From Streptomyces cathayae (GTDB lineage: Bacteria; Actinomycetota; Actinomycetes; Streptomycetales; Streptomycetaceae): 64,000 bases of DNA. Under the pieces are notes generated by a model. The model was not told where the DNA came from. It searched no databases and worked only from the letters and a program-made list of their open reading frames with translations. Shown here in pieces: positions 1 through 7,959 of the stretch (the stretch's first letter is position 1; the number at the start of each line of letters is the position of its first letter). Where the stretch lies: positions 3,906,001 through 3,970,000 of the forward strand of contig NZ_CP121682.1 of assembly GCF_029760955.1 (NCBI RefSeq), read 5' to 3'. The translations under genes were made by a program, and so were the position numbers.

Positions 1-778
1 CGTCCGCGCGGACGGTCAGCGTGCCACCGGCGCCGAAGACGGCCGTCTGCCCCACGTGCACCGGACGGCGCTCGGTGCCGACCGCACCGCGCCCGGCCAT
101 GACGTACGCCAGCCCGTTGAAGTCCTCGCGCCACGGCAGGGTCAGCTCCGCGCCCGGCGCGAGTGTCGCGTGGATCATCGTGATCGGCGTGTGCGTGATG
201 CCGGGACCCTCGTGGCCGTCCAGCTCACCGGCGATGACCCGCAGCAGCGCGCCGCCGTCGGGGGAGGTGAGCAGCTGGACGCTGCCGCCGCGGATGTCCT
301 GGTAGCGCGGCGCCATCATCTTGTCCTTAGCCGGCAGGTTCACCCACAGCTGCAGACCGTGGAACAGCCCGCCCGACATGACCAGCTGCTCCGGCGGCGC
401 CTCGATGTGCAGCAGACCCGCGCCGGCCGTCATCCACTGGGTGTCGCCGTTGGTGATGGAACCGCCGCCACCGTTGGAGTCCTGGTGGTCGAAGGTGCCG
501 TCGATGATGTAGGTGACGGTCTCGAACCCGCGGTGCGGGTGCCAGGGGGTGCCCTTGGGCTCGCCCGGCGCGTAGTCCACCTCACCCATCTGGTCCATCA
601 TGATGAACGGGTCGAGATGGCGGTAGTTGATCCCGGCGAACGCCCGGCGCACCGGGAAGCCCTCACCCTCGAAACCGCTCGGCGCGGTCGTGACGGTGAG
701 CACGGGTCGGGCCACGGCGTCGGCGGGCGCGGCCACACGGGGCAGCGTCAGCGGGTTCTCGACGGTCACTGCAGGCAT
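1..778 (-). CDS. Pirin family protein (C-terminus beyond the left edge)
   Basis: This is a cupin-fold pirin, an iron-binding protein family with quercetinase or redox-sensor roles. The reading frame runs open from an ATG at 778 off the left edge, giving about 259 residues of a family usually near 300. Pirin hallmarks are visible: an N-terminal stretch reading RAFAGINYRHLDPFIMMDQ, then HPHRGFETVTYIIDG with the metal-ligand histidines, and a later HIEAPPE motif. AGGAGG ends 7 nt before the ATG. The neighbouring rightward gene set begins with a FadE-type acyl-CoA dehydrogenase. From memory, the pirin of S. ambofaciens was reported to interact with an acyl-CoA dehydrogenase, so a functional link is plausible but inferred. 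Confidence 0.93.
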   Translation of the reverse strand, partial: MPAVTVENPLTLPRVAAPADAVARPVLTVTTAPSGFEGEGFPVRRAFAGINYRHLDPFIMMDQMGEVDYAPGEPKGTPWHPHRGFETVTYIIDGTFDHQDSNGGGGSITNGDTQWMTAGAGLLHIEAPPEQLVMSGGLFHGLQLWVNLPAKDKMMAPRYQDIRGGSVQLLTSPDGGALLRVIAGELDGHEGPGITHTPITMIHATLAPGAELTLPWREDFNGLAYVMAGRGAVGTERRPVHVGQTAVFGAGGTLTVRAD

Positions 779-807
779 GTCGGTACCTCCTCTTGTACGG
801 CCATCTT

Positions 808-823
808 AGTTGAACGTTGAACT
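808..823. promoter_or_regulatory. Imperfect palindrome upstream of the pirin gene, possible operator
   Basis: AGTTGAACGTTGAACT is a 16-bp dyad in which only the two central G positions of the half-sites break symmetry. It sits 30 bp upstream of the pirin start in otherwise GC-rich DNA, where a repressor would overlap the promoter. The binding protein is unknown; a MarR or TetR type regulator would fit the size. Confidence 0.4.
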
Positions 824-844
824 TCCTGCCACCCCAACGAGGAA

Positions 845-904
845 AGCCCGGAGGGAATTCCCTCCGGGCTGCAGAGACTCCGGGGCGGGCGAAAACACCC
901 GCCC
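845..904 (-). terminator. Two consecutive hairpins between the SseB-like gene and pirin
   Basis: Positions 845-870 form a perfect 26-nt palindrome (arms AGCCCGGAGGGAA and its complement). Positions 883-904 form a 7-bp GGGCGGG/CCCGCCC stem with an 8-nt loop. Both lie downstream of the leftward SseB-like gene. No T-tract follows, as is common for Streptomyces terminators. Confidence 0.6.
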
Positions 905-1003
905 GGCACGTGGCGACCGCGACCGTGGCCGCGGTGGCGGTCGCGGTCGCGGCGATCACGACGGCGGTGACGGCTACGGCGGCGACGGCTACGACCGAGG
1001 CGC

Positions 1004-1489
1004 TCAGCCGTACATGCGGCGCATCGCGAACTCGACCATCTGCTCGACCGCCTTCGCGTCGAACACCATCCGGTGCTCGCCCTCCATGTCGAGCACGAAG
1101 CCGTAGCCGGTCGGCAGCAGGTCGATCACCTCGGCGCCGGTGATCACGAAGTACTTGGACTCCTTGCCCGCGTACCGCCGCAGCTCCTTCAGCGAGGTGA
1201 ACATCGGGATCACCGGCTGCTGGGTGTTGTGCAGGGCGAGGAACCCGGGGTTGTCGCCGCGCGGGCAGTACACCTTGGACGTCGCGAAGACCTGTTGGAA
1301 GTCCTCGGCGGTCACCTGGCCCGTGGTGAACGCGCGCACCGCGTCCGCGAGCGAGGGCGGGGACGGCTCCGGGTACAGCGGCGGCTGCTGCTGCCCGTAG
1401 CCGCCCGGCATCTGCTGTTGCTGTTGCTGCTGTTGCTGCGGCGGGACGTACCCCTGCTGTGCCCCTACGTTCTGGTCGTAGCCGTACAT
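1004..1489 (-). CDS. SseB-like domain protein with polyglutamine N-terminus
   Basis: A 161-residue protein. Residues 1-50 are a low-complexity Gln/Pro/Gly segment that includes nine consecutive glutamines. The remainder (SLADAVRAFTTGQVTAEDF onward, with the FTSLKELRRYAGKE segment) resembles the SseB family, whose role is unclear. There is no signal peptide or membrane segment. The ATG at 1489 has no Shine-Dalgarno sequence. Instead TACTCT lies 7 nt upstream, which suggests a leaderless transcript. The gene diverges from the acyl-CoA dehydrogenase gene across a 218-bp spacer holding a 13-bp inverted repeat. Confidence 0.8.
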   Translation of the reverse strand: MYGYDQNVGAQQGYVPPQQQQQQQQQMPGGYGQQQPPLYPEPSPPSLADAVRAFTTGQVTAEDFQQVFATSKVYCPRGDNPGFLALHNTQQPVIPMFTSLKELRRYAGKESKYFVITGAEVIDLLPTGYGFVLDMEGEHRMVFDAKAVEQMVEFAMRRMYG

Positions 1490-1536
1490 GCGCGCAAGAG
1501 TACCGAGCGCGCCGGAGCCCCGGGCCGGTACGGGCG

Positions 1537-1573
1537 GTTACGCGCTCCGCCGGCCGCCGCCGGAGCGCGTAAC
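1537..1573. promoter_or_regulatory. 13-bp perfect inverted repeat in a divergent intergenic region
   Basis: GTTACGCGCTCCG at 1537-1549 is perfectly complemented by CGGAGCGCGTAAC at 1561-1573 across an 11-nt GC loop. It lies between two divergent genes, so it does not end either one and is not an ordinary terminator. It could be a regulator site or a transcription-blocking structure. Confidence 0.5.
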
Positions 1574-1597
1574 GCGTCACAGATGACCGGATCAGGC

Positions 1598-1627
1598 TTG
1601 CGTCTTATTACCGACGGGTAGCATAGT
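1598..1627 (+). promoter_or_regulatory. Putative fadE promoter with TACC/GGTA dyad
   Basis: TTGCGT (1598-1603) followed 18 bp later by CATAGT (1622-1627) is a reasonable sigma-70-like pair. Between them TTACCGACGGGTAG (1608-1621) carries TACC/GGTA half-sites in the spacer. Such dyads are plausible operators for TetR-type acyl-CoA-responsive repressors. The regulator is not identifiable from this window. Confidence 0.4.
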
Positions 1628-1707
1628 CGTAGCTACTTGCTGGTATGCAAACCCGTGCGAGGAACGAAGTGCCTCGCCGATCTCTCTACGGAGCCGGGAG
1701 CCGTCAC

Positions 1708-3534
1708 ATGGGGCACTACAAGTCCAATCTCCGCGACATCGAGTTCAACCTCTTCGAAGTACTCGGACGCGACAAGCTGTACGGCACCGGGCCGTTCGAG
1801 GAGATGGACGTCGAGACCGCCAAGAGCGTCCTCGAGGAACTGACCCGCCTCGCGGAGAACGAGCTGGCCGAGTCCTTCACCGACGCCGACCGCAACCCGC
1901 CGGTCTTCGACCCGGAGACCAACACCGCGCCGGTCCCGGCGTCCTTCAAGAAGAGCTACCAGGCCTTCATGGACTCCGAGTACTGGCGCCTGGGCGTGTC
2001 CGAGGCCATCGGCGGCACGACGGCTCCCCCCTCGCTGATCTGGTCGTACGCCGAGCTGATCCTGGGCGCCAACCCGGCCGTGTGGATGTACTCGTCCGGC
2101 CCCGCCTTCGCCGGGATCCTGTACGACGAGGGCAACGACACCCAGAAGAAGATGGCCCAGATCGCCGTCGAGAAGCAGTGGGGCTCCACCATGGTCCTCA
2201 CCGAGCCGGACGCCGGCTCGGACGTGGGCGCCGGCCGCACCAAGGCCGTGCGGCAGGAGGACGGCTCCTGGCACATCGAGGGTGTGAAGCGCTTCATCAC
2301 CTCCGGTGAGCACGACATGTCGGAGAACATCCTCCACTACGTGCTCGCGCGTCCCGAGGGCGCCGGACCCGGCACCAAGGGCCTGTCGCTCTTCCTCGTC
2401 CCGAAGTACCTCTTCGACGCCGAGACCGGCGAGCTGGGCGAGCGCAACGGCGTCTACGCCACGAACGTCGAGCACAAGATGGGCCTGAAGGCGTCCAACA
2501 CCTGCGAGATGACGTTCGGCGACCGGCACCCCGCCAAGGGCTGGCTGATCGGCGACAAGCACGACGGCATCCGCCAGATGTTCCGCATCATCGAGTTCGC
2601 CCGCATGATGGTCGGCACGAAGGCGATCTCCACCCTCTCCACCGGCTACCTCAACGCGCTGGAGTACGCCAAGGAGCGCGTCCAGGGCCCGGACCTCGCG
2701 AACTTCATGGACAAGGCCGCGCCCAAGGTCACCATCACCCACCACCCCGACGTGCGCCGCTCGCTGATGACGCAGAAGGCGTACGCGGAGGGCATGCGCG
2801 CGCTCGTCCTCTACACCGCCTCGGTGCAGGACGGCATCGCGGTCAAGGAGGCGGCGGGCGAGGACGTGTCGGCGGAGCACGCGCTCAACGACCTCCTCCT
2901 GCCCATCGTCAAGGGCTACGGCTCCGAGAAGGGCTACGAGCAGCTCGCCCAGTCGCTGCAGACCTTCGGCGGCTCCGGCTTCCTGCAGGAGTACCCGATC
3001 GAGCAGTACATCCGCGACGCCAAGATCGACACCCTGTACGAGGGCACCACGGCGATCCAGGGCCAGGACTTCTTCTTCCGGAAGATCGTCCGCAACCAGG
3101 GCGCGGCCCTGAACTCGCTCGCCGAGGACATCAAGCAGTTCCTCGCCCTCGGCACCGGCGGCGAGCAGCTGGCGGGCGCCCGCGAGCACCTGGCGAAGGC
3201 CGCCGTCGAGCTGGAGGCCATCGTCGGCCTGATGCTCACGGACCTCGCGGCCACCGAGCAGGACGTCAAGAACATCTACAAGGTGGGCCTGAACACCACC
3301 CGCCTGCTGATGGCCTCCGGTGACGTGATCGTCGGCTACCTGCTGCTCAAGGGTGCCGCGGTCGCCGCCGACAAGCTCCAGACGGCCTCCGCCAAGGACG
3401 TCGCCTTCTACACCGGCAAGATCGCCGCGGCGAGGTTCTTCGCGGCCGAGGTCCTGCCCGGCGTCACGCTGGCCCGCAAGGTCGCCGAGGGCGTCGAGCT
3501 GGACCTGATGGAACTGGACGAGGCCGCCTTCTAG
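1708..3534 (+). CDS. fadE: Acyl-CoA dehydrogenase, FadE5 type
   Basis: A 608-residue FAD-dependent acyl-CoA dehydrogenase that oxidises fatty acyl-CoA to the 2,3-enoyl-CoA in beta-oxidation. The signature TEPDAGSD is at about residues 165-172. [16 protein letters not shown] (about 417-432) leads into the YEGT motif, whose Glu at about 445 is in the usual place for the catalytic base of this family. The extra C-terminal helical domain matches the roughly 610-residue FadE5 class. The ATG at 1708 is preferred over upstream in-frame starts because GGGAG ends 7 nt before it. A strong terminator at 3639-3673 separates it from the next gene. Confidence 0.95.
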   Translation: MGHYKSNLRDIEFNLFEVLGRDKLYGTGPFEEMDVETAKSVLEELTRLAENELAESFTDADRNPPVFDPETNTAPVPASFKKSYQAFMDSEYWRLGVSEAIGGTTAPPSLIWSYAELILGANPAVWMYSSGPAFAGILYDEGNDTQKKMAQIAVEKQWGSTMVLTEPDAGSDVGAGRTKAVRQEDGSWHIEGVKRFITSGEHDMSENILHYVLARPEGAGPGTKGLSLFLVPKYLFDAETGELGERNGVYATNVEHKMGLKASNTCEMTFGDRHPAKGWLIGDKHDGIRQMFRIIEFARMMVGTKAISTLSTGYLNALEYAKERVQGPDLANFMDKAAPKVTITHHPDVRRSLMTQKAYAEGMRALVLYTASVQDGIAVKEAAGEDVSAEHALNDLLLPIVKGYGSEKGYEQLAQSLQTFGGSGFLQEYPIEQYIRDAKIDTLYEGTTAIQGQDFFFRKIVRNQGAALNSLAEDIKQFLALGTGGEQLAGAREHLAKAAVELEAIVGLMLTDLAATEQDVKNIYKVGLNTTRLLMASGDVIVGYLLLKGAAVAADKLQTASAKDVAFYTGKIAAARFFAAEVLPGVTLARKVAEGVELDLMELDEAAF

Positions 3535-3638
3535 AGCCTCCCGCAGGAGGTCCCGCGCCAGACGGCGCGAACCCGAACAGGCCCGAACAGGCCCGAACGG
3601 GAACGCCCGGGTCCGCACGCGACCGTCGGAGCCCGCAC

Positions 3639-3673
3639 GAGGGCCCGCTTCCACACCGGGGAAGCGGGCCCTC
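3639..3673 (+). terminator. 14-bp stem terminator after fadE
   Basis: GAGGGCCCGCTTCC (3639-3652) pairs perfectly with GGAAGCGGGCCCTC (3660-3673) across a 7-nt loop. Just upstream the decamer GCCCGAACAG is repeated nearly three times in tandem. Confidence 0.85.
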
Positions 3674-3693
3674 GCCCTCGTTAAGGTGGCCCC

Positions 3694-4992
3694 ATGAGCG
3701 AACCCTCCCCCTTCGACCGCAGCCACACCGACGACCTCATGTCCTTCCTCGCCGCCTCCCCCACGCCGTACCACGCGGTGGCGAACGCCGCCGAGCGGCT
3801 GGAGAAGGCGGGCTTCCGGCAGGTCGCGGAGACGGACGCCTGGGACGGGACGTCGGGCGGCAGGTACGTGCTGCGCGGCGGCGCCATCGTCGCCTGGTAC
3901 GTCCCCGAGGGCGCGGACCCGCACACCCCGTTCCGGATCGTCGGCGCCCACACCGACTCCCCCAACCTGCGGGTGAAGCCGCGGCCCGACAGCGGGGCGC
4001 AGGGCTGGCGCCAGGTGGCGGTGGAGATCTACGGCGGTCCGCTGCTCAACTCCTGGCTCGACCGCGACCTGGGCCTGGCCGGCCGGCTCTCCCTGCGGGA
4101 CGGCTCCACCCGGCTGGTGAACGTCGACCGGCCGCTGCTGCGTGTCCCGCAGCTCGCCATCCACCTGGACCGCTCGGTCAACGCCGACGGCCTCAAGCTC
4201 GACAAGCAGCGCCACATGCAGCCCGTCTGGGGCCTGGGCGACGACGTGCGCGACGGCGACCTCATCGCCTTCCTGGAGGAGACCGCGGGCATCCCGTCCG
4301 GCGAGGTCACCGGCTGGGACCTGATGGTGCACTCGGTGGAGCCGCCGGCGTACCTGGGCCGCGACAAGGAGCTGCTGGCCGGCCCGCGCATGGACAACCT
4401 GCTGTCCGTGCACGCCGGTACGGCCGCACTGACGGCGGTGGCCGGGCACGGTGCGGACCTGCCGTACATCCCCGTCCTCGCCGCCTTCGACCACGAGGAG
4501 AACGGCTCCCAGTCCGACACCGGCGCGGACGGGCCGCTGCTCGGCAGTGTGCTGGAGCGCTCGGTGTTCGCCCGCGGCGGCTCGTACGAGGACCGGGCGC
4601 GCGCCTTCGCCGGCACCGTCTGCCTCTCCTCGGACACCGGTCACGCCGTCCACCCCAACTACGCGGAGCGGCACGACCCGACGCACCACCCGCGCATCGA
4701 CGGCGGCCCCATCCTCAAGGTCAACGTGAACAACCGTTACGCCACGGACGGTTCGGGCCGGGCGGTGTTCGCCGCCGCCTGCGAGAAGGCGGGCGTGCCC
4801 TTCCAGTCCTTCGTCTCGAACAACGCCATGCCGTGCGGCACCACCATCGGCCCGATCACCGCGGCCCGGCACGGCATCCGGACCGTGGACATCGGCGTGG
4901 CCATCCTGTCGATGCACAGCGCGCGCGAACTGTGCGGCGCCCAGGACCCGTTCCTGCTGGCGAACGCGCTGGTGGCGTTCCTGGAGTCGTAG
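3694..4992 (+). CDS. M18 family aminopeptidase
   Basis: A 432-residue cytoplasmic zinc aminopeptidase of the M18 (aspartyl aminopeptidase, PepC/DAP) family, which removes N-terminal, often acidic, residues. The metal-binding GAHTDSPNLR has His86 and Asp88. DHEENGSQSDTGA has Asp266-His-Glu-Glu269, and the C-terminal SMHSARE supplies His408. Length is standard. The ATG at 3694 lies only 20 nt after the fadE terminator. TAAGGT ends 6 nt before the ATG, so the message is probably leaderless. An AAGGTGG Shine-Dalgarno reading of the same bases is the alternative. Confidence 0.95.
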   Translation: MSEPSPFDRSHTDDLMSFLAASPTPYHAVANAAERLEKAGFRQVAETDAWDGTSGGRYVLRGGAIVAWYVPEGADPHTPFRIVGAHTDSPNLRVKPRPDSGAQGWRQVAVEIYGGPLLNSWLDRDLGLAGRLSLRDGSTRLVNVDRPLLRVPQLAIHLDRSVNADGLKLDKQRHMQPVWGLGDDVRDGDLIAFLEETAGIPSGEVTGWDLMVHSVEPPAYLGRDKELLAGPRMDNLLSVHAGTAALTAVAGHGADLPYIPVLAAFDHEENGSQSDTGADGPLLGSVLERSVFARGGSYEDRARAFAGTVCLSSDTGHAVHPNYAERHDPTHHPRIDGGPILKVNVNNRYATDGSGRAVFAAACEKAGVPFQSFVSNNAMPCGTTIGPITAARHGIRTVDIGVAILSMHSARELCGAQDPFLLANALVAFLES

Positions 4993-5094
4993 TCGCCGAC
5001 TGCCGACGGGTGGTCAACCCGCCGGTGCTGCATGAGTGATGGCCGACCGGGTACCCGGATGCAACCGGAAGGACCGGGCAGGAAGGCGGCACTC

Positions 5095-5343
5095 ATGGGC
5101 CTCGGCGGATGCATCATCCTCATCGCCGTGGGAGCGATTCTCACGTTCGCGACCGACTGGGACATGCAGGGCGTCAACGTGAACCTGGTCGGCGTCATCT
5201 TCATGGTCGTCGGGCTGATCGGTGTGGCGGTCTTCAGCAGCATCGCCCGGCGCCGGCGCGTCGTCGTACCGCCCGCCACACCGGTCGTCGACGACACCCG
5301 CCCGCACGGCCGCGACGGCTACAGCGACGGGTACGGAGTCTGA
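5095..5343 (+). CDS. DUF6458-like small two-helix membrane protein
   Basis: An 82-residue protein of unknown function. It has two hydrophobic segments (about 4-22 and 32-52) joined by a short loop, then a basic SSIARRRR stretch and a polar tail rich in Asp and Gly. The MGLGGCI opening is typical of the DUF6458 family. The ATG at 5095 was chosen over one at 5032 because GGAAGG lies 8 nt upstream. A 15-bp direct duplication (GACGGGTACGGAGTC) spans the stop codon region around 5330-5357. Confidence 0.75.
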   Translation: MGLGGCIILIAVGAILTFATDWDMQGVNVNLVGVIFMVVGLIGVAVFSSIARRRRVVVPPATPVVDDTRPHGRDGYSDGYGV

Positions 5344-5436
5344 CGGGTACGGAGTCCGGCAGGACCTCGGCGGCCGGCTCCGGCAATCGGCCCAGCGGCG
5401 GCGTCGGAGAACGGGAGAGAGGGCACCCCTGGTGTC

Positions 5437-5928
5437 ATGAGATTCCTCGTACGCGACCGGATCCTCGGGATCGGTGACGACTACTGGATCGAGGACGACC
5501 GGGGCAACAAGGTCTTCCTCGTCGACGGCAAGGCCATGCGGCTGCGGGACACCTTCGAGCTGAAGGACCTCCGGGGCCGCGTCCTCATCGACATCCGCAA
5601 GAAGATGTTCGCCCTGCGGGACACGATGGTGATCGAGCGGGACGGTGAGACGCTGGCGACGATCCGGCGCAAGCGGCTGTCCCTGTTGCGCAACCACTAC
5701 CGGGTCGCCCTGGCCGACGGCTCCGAGCTGGACGTCAGCGGCAGGATCCTCGACCGCGAGTTCGCCGTCGAGTACGACGGCGAACTGCTCGCCGTGGTCT
5801 CACGGCGCTGGCTGCACCTCCGGGAGACCTACGGCGTCGACGTCGTGCGCGAGGACGCGGACCCGGCCCTGCTGATCGCGGTGGCGGTGTGCGTGATCCA
5901 CCTGGCGGAGAAGGAGCGGGAGGACTGA
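5437..5928 (+). CDS. LURP-one-related (phospholipid-scramblase-like) protein
   Basis: A 163-residue soluble protein with the LURP-one/Tubby-like fold pattern. Alternating hydrophobic strands are visible in VRDRILGIGDDYWIEDD, GNKVFLVDGKAMRLRDTF and RGRVLIDIRKKMFALRDTM. The family lacks a confirmed bacterial function. The ORF covers the full expected length and starts at an ATG with a purine-rich GGGAGAGAGGG about 14 nt upstream. It converges on the nitrilase-family gene across a short hexanucleotide repeat. Confidence 0.85.
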   Translation: MRFLVRDRILGIGDDYWIEDDRGNKVFLVDGKAMRLRDTFELKDLRGRVLIDIRKKMFALRDTMVIERDGETLATIRRKRLSLLRNHYRVALADGSELDVSGRILDREFAVEYDGELLAVVSRRWLHLRETYGVDVVREDADPALLIAVAVCVIHLAEKERED

Positions 5929-5948
5929 AGGCCAGGTCCCGGGACCGG

Positions 5949-5995
5949 TTCCGGTCCCGGTCCCGGTCCCGGTCTTGGTTCCGGTCCCGGTCCCG
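5949..5995. repeat. GGTCCC-type hexanucleotide tandem repeat
   Basis: About eight imperfect copies of CCGGTC/GGTCCC fill most of the 73-bp gap between two convergent genes. Variation in copy number between strains would be expected. Its purine/pyrimidine periodicity could act as a weak terminator. Confidence 0.7.
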
Positions 5996-6001
5996 TGCGG
6001 G

Positions 6002-6838
6002 TCAAGGTCGCGGGGTCGGGGTCGGCAGCCCCAGCAGCCGGTCCTTCAGGGCCGGGAACTGTTCGCGGGTCTTCGCGACCTTCGCCGGGTCGAGATCGAC
6101 CGTGAGGACCTGCTCGTCGGGGCCGGCCTCCGCGAGGACCTCGCCCCACGGGTCGACCACGATCGAGTGCCCCGCCTGCGGCACCCCGGCGTGTGTCCCG
6201 GCCGTCCCGCACGCGAGGACGAACGCCTGGTTCTCCACCGCCCGGGCCCGGGCCAGCAGCGTCCAGTGGGAGCGGCGGCGCTCCGGCCAGCCCGCCGGGA
6301 CGACGAGCGTCTCGGCACCGGCGTCGACGAGACCGCGGAAGAGTTCGGGGAAGCGGAGGTCGTAGCAGGTCGCCAGCCCGAGCGTGGTGTGCGGCAGCGG
6401 CACCGTCACCAGGGCGTCGCCCGCGCTCATCAGCACGGCCTCGCCCTCGTCGAAGCCGAAGCGGTGGATCTTGCGGTAGACGGCGGCCAGCTCACCGGAG
6501 GGGGAGAAGACGAGCGAGGTGTTGTAGAGCGGCCCCTCGCCCGCGTCGGCACCGCCGCCGGAGCCGCCGTCCGGGGCGCCCCGCTCCGGGACGGAGCCCG
6601 CGTGCAGCCATACGCCGGCCTCGCGCGCGGCCTCGGCCATCGCCTGGCGGGTGGGCCCGTCGAGGGGTTCCGCCTCGCGCCCGAAGTCCTCGTGGGCGAA
6701 GGCGCCCGTGGTCCACAGCTCCGGCAGGACGACGAGATCGGCTCCGGCCTGTTCCCGTACCAGATCGGCGACCCGACGCCGACGCGATTCGACCGTTTCG
6801 TCCCCGTTCACGGCGACTTGGAGCAAAGAAGCGCGCAC
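6002..6838 (-). CDS. Carbon-nitrogen hydrolase (nitrilase superfamily amidase)
   Basis: A 278-residue cytoplasmic amidase of the nitrilase superfamily. The catalytic triad is complete: Glu40 in VVLPELW, Lys123 in VYRKIH and Cys158 in LATCYDLRFPE. The last motif is typical of the NIT2/omega-amidase and carbon-nitrogen hydrolase branch, which cleaves amides such as 2-oxoglutaramate or related metabolites. The exact substrate cannot be read from sequence. GTG at 6838 (VRASLLQVAV) is taken as start because the domain begins there. A longer in-frame ORF reaches 6898 but adds unconserved residues. Confidence 0.92.
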   Translation of the reverse strand: MRASLLQVAVNGDETVESRRRRVADLVREQAGADLVVLPELWTTGAFAHEDFGREAEPLDGPTRQAMAEAAREAGVWLHAGSVPERGAPDGGSGGGADAGEGPLYNTSLVFSPSGELAAVYRKIHRFGFDEGEAVLMSAGDALVTVPLPHTTLGLATCYDLRFPELFRGLVDAGAETLVVPAGWPERRRSHWTLLARARAVENQAFVLACGTAGTHAGVPQAGHSIVVDPWGEVLAEAGPDEQVLTVDLDPAKVAKTREQFPALKDRLLGLPTPTPRP

Positions 6839-7055
6839 AATACCACCGTCCTGGCATTCGACTTGTCGGCACGGCCTACGATCGTCACACGAAAGCACTG
6901 CCGGGGTGCCTCACGACAGCGTAACTTGGGGCCCTCCCGGTTCGAGCGAAGCCGAGAACCTGGGGAGTCCCGAGACGCCCGCCGAGTGCAGCCACCACCC
7001 ACTGGCACCGCCGCCACCACCTGCCCGTGTACCGACCGCCGAGGGGTCCCGTTCC

Positions 7056-7880
7056 GTGAGCCTGCATCCCACCCTCCAGCCCTACGCCGACGCCTGGAAC
7101 CACTCCGTCGAGGCGATATCCGAGCTGGTGCAGCCCCTCGTGGAGGCCGACTGGAACCGGCGGACGCCGTGCCCGGGGTGGTCGGTCCGTGACGTGGTCT
7201 CCCATGTCATCGGGCTGGACTCCGAGATGCTGGGCGACCCCCGCCCCATCCACGCGCTGCCGCGCGACCTGTTCCACGTCACCAACGACCAGCAGCGCTA
7301 CACGGAGATGCAGGTCGACGTGCGCCGCCACCACACGGCGCCGGAGATGACCTCCGAGCTGGAGTACATGATCATCCGCCGCAACCGTCAGCTGCGGAAC
7401 GAGTCGCGTGAACCGGCCGCGAAGGTGCGTGGCCCGCTCGGTACGGAACTCACGCTGGAGGAGTCCATGCGCCGGCACGCGTTCGACGTGTGGGTGCACG
7501 AGCAGGACCTGCGCGCGGCCCTCGGCCGCCCCGGCAACCTCGACTCCCCCGGCGCGCACATCGCCCGCGACGTGCTGCTCGCCGAGCTGCCCCGGGTGGT
7601 GGCCGAGCTGGCGCAGGCGCCGCGCAGCTCGGCCGTGGTCATCGACGTCCACGGGCCCGTGGAGTTCCTGCGCACCATCCGCGTCGACTACCAGGGCCGC
7701 GGCACGCTGGAGACCGCTCCCGCGCTCGGCCCCGCCGTCACCCTCACCCTCGACTGGGAGACGTACGTGCGCACGGCCTGCGGCCGGGTGACGCCGGAGG
7801 CGGTGTCGGACCGGGTGAAGACGGAGGGCGACCCGGACCTGGCGGCGGCGATCCTGCGGCACTTCGCGGTGACTCCGTAG
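7056..7880 (+). CDS. Maleylpyruvate isomerase family mycothiol-dependent enzyme
   Basis: A 274-residue protein with the DinB-like four-helix N-terminal metal-binding domain of mycothiol-dependent maleylpyruvate isomerases. TPCPGWSVRDVVSHVIG (37-53) carries the conserved His50, and a later RRHAFDVWVHEQDLR segment supplies the second conserved His region. The C-terminal part resembles the SCP2-like domain of the family. The family detoxifies or isomerises substrates using mycothiol, the actinobacterial thiol. GTG at 7056 is preceded by GAGGGG at a normal distance. Longer upstream ORF sequence is untypical. Confidence 0.88.
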   Translation: MSLHPTLQPYADAWNHSVEAISELVQPLVEADWNRRTPCPGWSVRDVVSHVIGLDSEMLGDPRPIHALPRDLFHVTNDQQRYTEMQVDVRRHHTAPEMTSELEYMIIRRNRQLRNESREPAAKVRGPLGTELTLEESMRRHAFDVWVHEQDLRAALGRPGNLDSPGAHIARDVLLAELPRVVAELAQAPRSSAVVIDVHGPVEFLRTIRVDYQGRGTLETAPALGPAVTLTLDWETYVRTACGRVTPEAVSDRVKTEGDPDLAAAILRHFAVTP

Positions 7881-7894
7881 GGTCCGGGCGGACC

Positions 7895-7938
7895 CGGCGC
7901 GCCGGGCCCGGGAGGTCGTTGCCGGGCCCGGCGCGCCG
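7895..7938. terminator. 17-bp perfect stem, bidirectional terminator
   Basis: Positions 7895-7911 and 7922-7938 are perfectly complementary (CGGCGCGCCGGGCCCGG) across a 10-nt loop. They lie between convergent genes. A smaller GGTCCG/CGGACC dyad at 7881-7894 precedes it. Confidence 0.85.
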
Positions 7939-7959
7939 CGTCCGCGGCCGCATCCGGCC

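Noticed and set aside
1406..1438. Glutamine-coding CAG/CAA run in the SseB-like gene as a microsatellite
   Set aside because: The codons are mixed and the tract is an ordinary low-complexity linker; nothing suggests a separate function.
3571..3600. GCCCGAACAG direct repeats as a regulatory array
   Set aside because: Three short imperfect copies directly after fadE and before its terminator, most simply slippage in non-coding DNA.
1633..4917. A 1094-codon minus-strand ORF across fadE and the aminopeptidase
   Set aside because: It is antisense to two genes with clear catalytic motifs and ribosome signals; its residues are low-complexity Arg/Val/Asp typical of a shadow frame in high-GC DNA.
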